Shown here piece after piece: positions 56,808 to 64,000 of a stretch of 64,000 nucleotides of DNA (the stretch's first letter is position 1; each line of letters begins with the position of its first letter). The notes under the pieces are model-generated. The model was not told the origin of the DNA and did no database searches. It was given only the letters and a program-made list of their open reading frames with translations. Location of the stretch: the NCBI GenBank assembly GCA_009103225.1, contig RHPI01002699.1, forward strand, positions 375,517 to 439,516. Reading direction: 5' to 3'. Both the position numbers and the translations under genes were made by a program. The stretch is from Chlorokybus atmophyticus (Eukaryota > Streptophyta > Chlorokybophyceae > Chlorokybales > Chlorokybaceae).

Positions 56808-57630
56808 TTGATTCCTTATAGTCAACCTCCGTTTCGGCCAATATCAAGCCTCAATAAGAGGGAGGAAATGGAAACACAAATCAAGGAGTTGTTGGAAAAG
56901 GGATTGATTGAACCATGTTCTTCACCCTTTGGCGCACCCATCTTGTTTGTGATGAAAAAGAATGGAAAATTGCGCATGTGTGTAGAGAATGGTGCTTTGA
57001 ACAAGATCACGGCAAGGTATCGATACTCGTTACCGCGGATTGATGATGTGTTCGATAAGCTGTCGGGTAATGTGTATTTAAGTACGCTAGACTTGACAAG
57101 TGGATATCCTTAAATTTGTTTTCACCCTTCCGATGTCCACAAAACGGCATTTGAAAAGCCCTTCGATTATTATCAATACAAAGAGTTACCTTTTGGATTA
57201 ACATATGCGCCTGCGGTGTTTCAGAAGAAAATGGAGTTTTCGCTAATATGCTTGAAAGCATGTTATGGTTTACTTGGATGACATTATCGTCTTCAGTAAA
57301 ACAAAAGAAGAGCACAAAAGGCATCTGGAAGCGGTGTTTGCTTTACTGCAAACACACCGCTTATTTGCCAACTTGTCAAAGTGTGACTTTTGCAAGACAG
57401 AGTTGCCATTCTTAGGGCATATTGTCAGTGGGGAGGGTGTCAAACTTGACTTTTGCAAAGTGCAAGTGGTTATAGAATGGCCTCCACCCAAGAATACCCG
57501 TAAGTTGCGATCATTCTTGGGGTTGGCAAGCTATTTTTGCAAGTTTATGATGGGGTACTCTACAGTTGTGGTGCCTCTAACTAAACTGTTGCAAAAGGAT
57601 GCCCCATTCTCTTGGACAACAGCACAATAA
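56808..57630 (+). pseudogene. Reverse transcriptase of element B (broken)
   Basis: Piece 1 (56808-57113) has PPFRPISSLNKREEMETQIK, KGLIEPCSSPFGAPILFVMK and LSTLDLTSGYP, then TAA. Piece 2 (57265-57630) has the active-site motif VYLDDIIVFSKT, then LPFLGHIVSGEGVKLDFCKV and RSFLGLASYFCKF. A frame change lies between them near 57240. Confidence 0.9.
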
Positions 57631-57639
57631 GCTGCTATG

Positions 57640-58080
57640 CAACAAGTGAGTTGGCCTTGACTTCGGCACCAGTATTGGCATTGCCCATTTGGGATAAACG
57701 CTTCACTGTGGTGAGCGATGCCTCCACCCTTGCATGTGGTGCAGTCTTGCTGTAGAATGGCAGACCATGTGCTTATGAGAGAAGGAAATTAATCCCAGCA
57801 GAGGTGAACTACACTACCACTGAGCAAGAATTGCTTGGTATAATGCATGCTCTTGAAACATGGTGATGTTACTTAGAGGGAGTTCAGCTTACAGTGGTGA
57901 CTGATCACAACCCATTAGTGTACTTCTCAACACAGCTGAACTTGTCACATGAGCAAGCTCGTTGCTAGGTTCTAGTGGAATAAGTGTCTGTCGCAATTTA
58001 CTTTTGAACGGGTATGTCGGTCTGGTAGGACTAATGTGGCAGATCATCTGAGTTGCCGTCCGTAATTGTTGGCAGCTATA
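57640..58080 (+). pseudogene. RNase H region of element B (broken)
   Basis: Readable across stops: VVSDASTLACGAVLL, then EVNYTTTEQELLGIMHALET, then LTVVTDHNPLVYFST. Stops occur at about 57754, 57864, 57966 and 57980. Confidence 0.85.
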
Positions 58081-58169
58081 CGTGCGCAATTGCTTGCGAT
58101 GCAAGGTACATTGCCCCTTAATGATGAGTTTGTGCAAGTTGTTTACATGGGTATGCCTCAGACCCATGG

Positions 58170-59000
58170 TTGTTAATGGAAGTGAATGTACATAAGCTTG
58201 ACACAAAGGGCAATTTGTATAATATGGGCGCTAGCTTGGTGATACCCAACCATGTTGGGCTGCGCATGAAATGCAAAGCTGATGTTCACGATCCACCATG
58301 CGCTGGGCACTTTGGGAATCGCAAGACTACTAAACCAGCGCAACAGCTGTACCGGTGGCCATCGTTGACTGTTGACGTTAAGGAATGTGGTGACACGTGT
58401 GATAAATGTCAGCGTGACAAGCCGTTACGTCAGAAACCCGCTGGGTTGCTGCGACCTTTGCCAATTCCTGATGGCAAATGGGAAAGTGTGAGTATGGACC
58501 TTTTTACTGAGCTCCCAAAGACAGCATTGGGTCACATTGCGGTTGCAGTTTTCGTGGATCGTTTAATAAGAATGGTTTACGTTGTCCCTTATCGCACGGA
58601 GATAGGCTCCCATGAGTTGGCGATGGTGTTTGACGCGTCCGTGTTTTAGTTGCATGGCTCAATTCGCAACTTTGTATCTGATCGCGATCCGCGCTTGGTA
58701 GCTCATTTTAGGAAGTCGCTATGCAGTTTCTTGCACATTCAACAAAACAATAGCACAGCTTATCATTCGCAGACGCATAATTAGACAAAGCGTGCCAATT
58801 AAGTGATTGAGGAAAGTATCCGGCATTATGTGAATCCAAACCAGCGTAATTGGGACAACTATCTCCCAATCGCTAAATTCGCAATTACCAATGCCTAGCA
58901 AGAGAGTGTGCAAGAAAGTCCGCTTTTCTTAATTACGGAGTGCGTCCGCTGAGTCCAGCGAACATCAAGTTGCCCGCTACTGATGTAACTCGCGTGCGTG
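58170..59000 (+). pseudogene. Integrase of element B (broken)
   Basis: The zinc-binding part has CAGHFGNRKTTKPAQQLYRW and CGDTCDKCQ. The core reads GKWESVSMDLFTELPKTALG, then NFVSDRDPRL and TAYHSQTH, with stops at 58649 and several beyond. Motif order is that of a Ty3/Gypsy DDE integrase. Confidence 0.88.
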
Positions 59001-59324
59001 CAGCGCGCAAGATGGCTTTGGCCATGCAGGATGGGTTAGCGTTGGCAATAGACTGTCTGCGCGCAGCGCAAGACATTTAAAAAGCCCATGCTGATGCACA
59101 TCGTAGAGAGGCCTACTACGATGTGGGCTGTTCGATGCTTCTCATGCACCAAAACATATTCATTAAGGGAGTGGGTACCCGCAAGTTCTTCCCTCACAGC
59201 ATAGGCCCTTTGAACGTGATTGATCCGGTCAGCACTCACGCGTATCGTTTACACTTGTCAAAGTCAATACGCATTCACAATGTGTTTCATGTTCAAGTGT
59301 ATTAAAACCGTACTGTTCTGACGG

Positions 59325-59600
59325 TTGATTCAACCTCCTCCACCCCCCATTGCAGTGGATGGCGACGATAGTTTCCAGTATAAGGTGGTAGTAATCTTGA
59401 GCATCCGTAAGCCTCGACAAGGACGCGCGCTGTCTTACTTAGTGAAATGGAAAGGGTATGGTGTTGAGCACAACACATGCAAGCACAAAAAGAATCTTAC
59501 AAACTTCCAGGAGATTCTTCAGGGGTACCGATTACTGTGTCCACACGAGAACAGTAAAAGGGTGATGGCAGACATCTTTACCGCTTCGCCCCTGGTTCTC
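59325..59600 (+). pseudogene. Chromodomain at the C-terminus of element B polyprotein
   Basis: The frame reads FQYKVVVILSIRKPRQGRAL, then SYLVKWKGYGVEHNTCKHKK and NLTNFQEILQGY. This is the chromodomain fold (YLVKWKGY core). The second aromatic-cage Trp (usual NTWEP) is Cys here, so methyl-lysine binding is probably lost. Confidence 0.88.
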
Positions 59601-59666
59601 TCACTACTTTTGTTTTTCTACTCACGGTGGGGCTTTGCAAACCCTTTAATGAGGACATCAAAACCT

Positions 59667-59684
59667 AGGGGGGGGGGAGGGGGA
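59667..59684 (+). promoter_or_regulatory. Polypurine tract of element B
   Basis: Eighteen purines, mostly G, directly before the 3' LTR; the plus-strand primer site of reverse transcription. Confidence 0.85.
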
Positions 59685-60038
59685 TGTAACGGAGTGCTAC
59701 CTCCATAGAGGTAGCACTCTATTACATTATAGTAGGTTCCCCGCCTTATTTAGGATAAAATGAGGGTCTCAACGGGATTATATAGCCAAATAAGCCATAT
59801 TAGGGCCATTAACCTAGTGTTGAGTGGTGTTGCCCTAAGTAACACTGATATCGACATGAGACATGAGTCTCATGTTGATATCGGCCGCATGGCGGCGATG
59901 CTTAGGCAGCGACCGCAATAACCAGAGCATCTTTTGCTCTGGCAGCTGCCACGGCATCCGCGACGGCGGTGGCGTCGGCGTGGCTGGTGGTGGTGTTGGG
60001 TAGGGGATTAGAGGGAGGAGGGGCACTCCCCCATTACA
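59685..60038 (+). repeat. 3' LTR of element B
   Basis: Starts TGTAACGGAGTGCTACC and ends CCATTACA. Near its start it carries an extra short inverted segment (GGTAGCACTC) that the 5' LTR lacks. Confidence 0.92.
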
Positions 60039-60219
60039 CCTTCCAGGCGAACTCCACTTCTTTCTTTACTAGCTCACTAAGGGGTCGCGCGATCTTAGCG
60101 AAGTCCTCTAACAACCGCCGATAGTAGTTGGCAAGGCCCAAAAAGGCACGCAGACGCGTGAGGTCGGTGGGGGCAAGGATAGCTGTCAAGGCCTCCACCT
60201 TTGCCTGCTGTATGTACAC
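60039..60219 (-). pseudogene. RT connection fragment of element A
   Basis: Minus-strand frame with KVEALTAILAPTDLTRLRAF, LGLANYYRRLLEDFAKIARP and LSELVKKEVEFAWK, the Gypsy segment that joins RT to RNase H. It continues, after removal of element B, into QLQAFEELK at 53499 with a one-base frame change. It stops at the copia LTR. Confidence 0.88.
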
Positions 60220-60643
60220 TGTTGAGAGTATTCCTACATACGATCAGCATCGACCCTCCACACAGGAGTAGAAGGTCGTAAGGACGAGCACTAGGTCCGG
60301 ACTTAGCAAGATGGCATCGTCGGACCAGACTCCGGACTCCAGACTGGAGCCTTACTAACTGCTTCGTATCTCCGCGTATACTTACTCATATCAGACGTGT
60401 AAGAGCTTGTTGGAAAGCTCTGGTTGTAAGAAAGACAACGCAGCTTAGAGCGCGTCAAAAGGCTGAGTATAGCTTACGCAGTGCTTGCAAACGTAGACGT
60501 GTGTGTAACTGGCTGGTATAAGAACCAGCGGACAACTTGTAATAGATGAATGTGATGTGACCTGTGTATGCTCCGGTGGCGGTAGCTCTGTCTCTGTGTG
60601 TCTATGCTTGCCTCAGCTACATGTGCATGCTAGTCCTTCAACA
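60220..60643 (+). repeat. 5' LTR of the copia element
   Basis: 424 bp from TGTTGAGAGTATTCC to CCTTCAACA, with TGTTGA/TCAACA inverted ends. A TATA-like CTGGTATAAGAACC lies near 60515. Confidence 0.85.
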
Positions 60644-60656
60644 GGTTATGGGCCCA
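60644..60656 (+). promoter_or_regulatory. Primer-binding site matching the anticodon arm of initiator Met tRNA
   Basis: GGTTATGGGCCCA starts directly after the LTR. It is complementary to TGGGCCCATAACC, the anticodon stem-loop of eukaryotic initiator methionine tRNA, not to the tRNA 3' end. Drosophila copia is known to use such an internal (half-tRNA) primer. Confidence 0.7.
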
Positions 60657-60770
60657 CACTACGCTTGAGGAGTGTGAGACTAGCTTGTGTGCATAGTAGT
60701 TCTACACTACGGTAGCTTGTTAGTAGCAGAGCCTTGGGTGTCAACTGCAAGGAAGGCAGGAGCGACAAAG

Positions 60771-63700
60771 ATGGAGGCGACCTACGACAAGGGGCAGATT
60801 GCAAAGCTGGACACCGACAACTACAACACATGGTGCGTGGAGATGAAGGCCTTGCTCATCCACAAGAAGGTGTGGAAGTACGTTGATCCGAAGGCACCAC
60901 CACCAACACCAGGAGCGAACACTGTGTGGTCAGAGCATTCAGCAGAAGCACACTCTTTGCTTGTGTTGAACAGCAAACCGCATCACTTTCCCATGCTCAC
61001 TGCATGTGAAGATGGTAGACAAGCTTGGGAAAAGCTATCAGCCGTTTTCAGAGCCAAGAACAATGCCAGAAAGTTGCATCTACGCAAGCAGCTCAGCGCA
61101 CTCAGGAAGGAGGCAGCAGAACCCATCACAAAGTATGTTGCGCGCGCGAGAGAGCTGTGGGCGGACCTCATCAACGTCGGCCACAACATGGGGGAGACGG
61201 AGGTAGTGCTGGCCATTGTTGCAGGGCTACCAGCAGAGTACGAGGTCGTCGCAACCCTGCTGGAGACGTCATCATCGGAGTTGACGTTGGACGATGTGCT
61301 ACCGAAGCTGCTCACCGTGGAGCAGAGGGTTGTGAAGAAGGACGAGCAAGCGGATGCCGTCGCCTTCTACACCGGCAAGCACGCAAAGAAGAGCAACCAT
61401 GAAGAGAAGTACAAGGGCAACAAGCCAGGCAATCCTCGTCACAAAGACCTCACATGCCACTGGTGTGGTTGGAAGGGGCACATTGTGAAGGACTGTAGGA
61501 AGAAACAACAGGGGCAACCTAGAGCAAGCACCAGCAACAGCGGCAACGAGCACCAACACAAGGAGAAACATGTCGCCTTCACTGCATCCAGTTCGAGGGC
61601 GGGCACAGCTTTCTGGGTGGTGGACTCTGGCTGCGATCGTCATCTCACACCAAACAAGGAGGTGATGGAGGGCTACAGGAAGCTGACGTCCACAATCAAG
61701 GTGGCGGGCTTCGGTGGCGAAGTACTGGTGGCTGAGGGAGTTGGCAACGTACGACTCCAGTGCAAGGTTGGTAACACACTACGCGAGGTGTTGTTACGCA
61801 ACGTCCTGCATGTTCCTAAGGCTATTGCGAGTCTATTCTCTGTGAGGGTTGCGGAGCGCTTAGGCGCGGAGATCCTATTTCGGAAGGGTGGCTGCTCAGT
61901 CATCCTTGATGGGGTCGTGCACATGGTTGGAATCGCTGATCCGGGAGGGCTCTACCACGTGGAGCAGCCTCAAGACAGAGACATTCAAGCCATGGTGGTG
62001 AAGGACAAGGAGTCGCCAACATTGTGGCATCGAAGGTTCGGGCATCTCAGCTACGTCAACCTCACTCGCCTTGTCGCTGAGAAGATGGTCAAGGGCATCC
62101 ATCTCAGCACAGAAGAACTCAAGACAGCATCAGGTGCACTTTGTGAACCATGACTGGTTGCAAAGCGGCATGCTATGCCATTCCCATCATCCTCTTCTAG
62201 CAGTCAGCATCCTTGCGAGCTTGTGCACATGGATGTCTGTGGCCCTATGCGCATTGTGGCGAAGGGAGGGGCCAGGTACTTTGCTACATTCCTCGACGAC
62301 TACAGCAAGCTGTCCATCATCTTTCCGTTGACACTGAAGTCAGAAGTTGCTGGAGCTGTGCGCACAGTCGTGGCCTTGTTGGAGACGCAGTCTGGCAACA
62401 AGATGAAGGCAATGAGGAGTGATCGAGGAGGGGAGTACATCAACAAGGAGTTGAAGGAGTTCTTCGCCAGCAAGGGCATACGCCACGAGACAACGGCACC
62501 CTACACCCCGCAGCAGAATGGAGCAGCTGAACGCCTCAACAGGACACTCTTGGAGCGTGTTCGAGCTATGCTCAACGACACAAAGATGGAAGACAGTTTG
62601 TGGAAGGAGGCGGTACTCACTGCCAACTACATCCGCAACAGGTCTCCGGTGAGCTCAGAGCAGAAGACTCCGTGGGAGCACTTCTATGGAGCCACACCAG
62701 ATGTGAGTGGTATGCGTGTGTTTGGATGCACGGCATATGCACTAGTGCCTAAACAGCTCAGGCACAAGCTGGAGCCGGTCAGCAAGAAGGGCATCTTCGT
62801 TGGCTATGAACCGGGTTCCAAGGCTTACAGGATCTTGCTCGAGGACACTCAGAAGATCATCGTGAGCAGAGAGGTGGTTTTCCACGAGGGATTATCACAA
62901 CCAGAAGCAGGCTTCTTTCCTGAAGATGAAGCACAGCCGGAGCATCCTGAAACAGTGGAGGCTACAGGCAAGGCCATCATCGACGATAAGGGTGAGCAGG
63001 ACTCCACTGTAGCAGACAAGCAGTCGCACCTGCAGCAGGAGCACGCAGCTCGGAGATACCCAGTGAGGGAGAGAAAGGCACCTGACTTCCTACACAAGGC
63101 ACACGTCGCCAGTGTGCAGAATGAGGAGCCAAGCACCTACGAGGAGGCATTGTTAGCACCAGATGCGGAGCAATGGCAGCGTGCTATGGACGAGGAGATT
63201 GCGTCACTCCATGCCAACAACACTTGGTCACTGGAGCAGTTACCGCAAGGAGTGAAGACCATTCCAGTGAAATGGGTCTTCAAGGTGAAGCGTGATGGTC
63301 AGGGCAACATTGAGCGCTACAAGGCAAGACTGGTGGCAAAGGGCTTCTTGCAGCAGGAAGGTGTGGACTTCAACGAAGTGTTTGCACCTGCAAGTAAGCA
63401 TACCACCTTCCGTGCACTGCTAGCTATGGTTGCTGCTGAAGACCTAGAGCTGCATCACCTGGATGTGAAGACTGCCTTCCTCTACGGAGAGCTGGAGGAG
63501 GAGATCTTCATCGAGCAACCACCTGGATATGAAGAAGGGGAGAGAGGCACAGCGTGCAAGCTGATCAAGGCACTGTACGGGCTGCGACAGGCACCGCGTA
63601 TGTGGCACATCAAGCTCACCAAGGAGCTGGAGGCACTTGGCTTCACCGCATCCTCTGCAGACCCTGGGCTCTTCATCCATGCAGACAACAAGGTCTGGCT

Positions 63701-64000
63701 GCTCGTGTATGTTGATGATATCATCATCACCGCCAGGCAGGTGCACCACCTGCAGGAGACGAAACTTGCTCTACAGCAAGCATTCTCAGTTCGTGATCTT
63801 GGAGAGGCCAAGTGGTTCCTTGGCATGGTGATTGAGCGCGACAGGGCGGCTCGCACAATCAAGATCAGTCAGGAGCAGATGGTGAGAAGACTCGTCACCA
63901 AGTTTGGGCTCACTGAAGCGAAGACCAAGACCACACCGTTGGCACTTGGCACTGCCCTCATCAAGGCAAAGGATGAGGAGGTACTCGACAAGGCTCAGTA
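60771..64000 (+). CDS. Copia gag-pol polyprotein with one in-frame TGA (3' partial)
   Basis: Starts MEATYDKGQIAKLDTDNYNT. In order: gag (LHLRKQLSALRKEAAEPITK), zinc knuckle CHWCGWKGHIVKDC, protease (FWVVDSGCDRHL, Asp-Ser-Gly motif), the integrase zinc region (LWHRRFGHLSYVNL, then LCEP and a TGA at 62151-62153), integrase core (MDVCGPM, SDRGGEY and the PQQNGAAERLNR block with the catalytic Glu), and reverse transcriptase (YKARLVAKGFLQQEGVDFNE; HLDVKTAFLYGELEEEIFIE; active site VYVDDIIIT). The frame is otherwise open for about 1,076 codons to the edge. The TGA falls at the last Cys of the integrase HHCC zinc site, so this copy should not make full-length Pol unless the stop is read through. Confidence 0.92.

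Larger units (their letters stand above)
53500..60038 (+). mobile_element. Plus-strand Ty3/Gypsy chromovirus-type element (element B)
   Basis: Complete in outline: 5' LTR 53500-53833, primer-binding site 53836-53847, gag, protease, RT, RNase H, integrase, chromodomain, polypurine tract 59667-59684, 3' LTR 59685-60038. It is flanked by CCTTC duplications and sits inside element A in opposite orientation. All coding parts carry stops or frameshifts, so it is inactive. The chromodomain after integrase places it among chromoviruses. Confidence 0.92.
50817..60219 (-). mobile_element. Old minus-strand Ty3/Gypsy element (element A), interrupted by younger insertions
   Basis: Pol fragments lie in proper order on the minus strand from right to left: the RT connection region (60219-60039), RNase H (53499-53040), integrase (52490-51060) and a PHD-like C-terminus (51059-50853). 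They are separated by a younger Gypsy element (53500-60038) and a lone copia-type LTR (about 52490-52945). The part upstream of 60219 (gag, protease, most of RT) is cut off by a copia LTR that begins at 60220. Many stops and frame changes show it is dead. Its LTRs were not identified; the left one may fall in the gap or in the 220-bp repeat area. Confidence 0.85.
60220..64000 (+). mobile_element. Plus-strand Ty1/Copia element (3' end outside the window)
   Basis: 5' LTR 60220-60643, primer site 60644-60656, then a gag-pol frame from 60771 running to the window end. Protein order gag, protease, integrase, reverse transcriptase is that of Copia. It is inserted into element A at 60219/60220. The frame is open except for one TGA, so it is the youngest element of the stack. 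Confidence 0.93.

Noticed and set aside
56095-58930. Reassigned stop codons (TAA/TAG as Gln), as in some ulvophyte algae
   Set aside because: Host genes in this window end in TAA, TAG and TGA at the right places with no internal stops. Element B also has frameshifts and TGA, so decay explains the stops better.

Overview
This is a stretch of nuclear genome from a eukaryote. Nearly every gene is split by GT-AG introns, most of them between about 70 and 500 bp, and intergenic DNA is rich in simple sequence. The gene set points to the green lineage (Viridiplantae, most likely a green alga, species not determinable here): a plant-type plastid-like PfkB kinase, a LEC14B/DCAF11 WD40 protein, an SDG40-like SET methyltransferase, a folate-biopterin transporter, a plant-type small Cys-rich protein, and telo-box motifs (AAACCCTA) close to several starts. 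I rebuilt gene models by joining exons whose GT-AG sites and reading phases agree. Functions rest on recognising protein families by eye, not on a search.

Layout. 1-2548 (minus): CUL4-DDB1 substrate receptor DCAF11/LEC14B, cut by the window edge. 3246-5390 (plus): PfkB kinase, 7 exons. 7291-10620 (minus): a BTB-BACK protein fused to a WD40-like propeller, with introns made of alternating TG/CA. 10621-16298: gene-poor DNA with a perfect 69-bp palindrome. 16299-19316 (minus): intron-containing hAT-type transposase or transposase-derived gene. 19317-22924: gene-poor. 22925-27391 (plus): COPII coat subunit SEC23, 10 exons. 28223-29643 (plus): F-box-like protein. 30107-32645 (minus): SET methyltransferase. 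32976-33326 (minus): small Cys-rich protein. 34746-37908 (minus): spliceosomal pseudo-deubiquitinase USP39/Sad1. 38399-41326 (plus): folate-biopterin transporter.

From 41.3 kb to the end I find no host gene. A (CT)n tract of 573 bp (42828-43400) is followed by a diverged 1.2-1.5 kb tandem repeat (about 44.9-48.2 kb), a pair of 220-bp direct repeats and an assembly gap. Then comes a nested stack of LTR retrotransposons. An old minus-strand Ty3/Gypsy element, whose polyprotein ends in a PHD-like finger, has been hit three times: by a copia-type LTR now standing alone (about 52.5-52.9 kb), by a plus-strand chromodomain Ty3/Gypsy element (53500-60038, both LTRs and a 5-bp target duplication CCTTC), and by a plus-strand Ty1/Copia element (60220 to the window end) that carries a half-tRNA-iMet type primer-binding site.

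The host genes are unrelated housekeeping functions (protein turnover, secretion, splicing, methylation, folate transport) on both strands, with no sign of co-regulation beyond the shared telo-box. I found no clear undescribed multi-gene system. The most unusual items are the PHD-tailed retroelement, the copia primer site, the BTB-propeller protein and the set of perfect intergenic hairpins.
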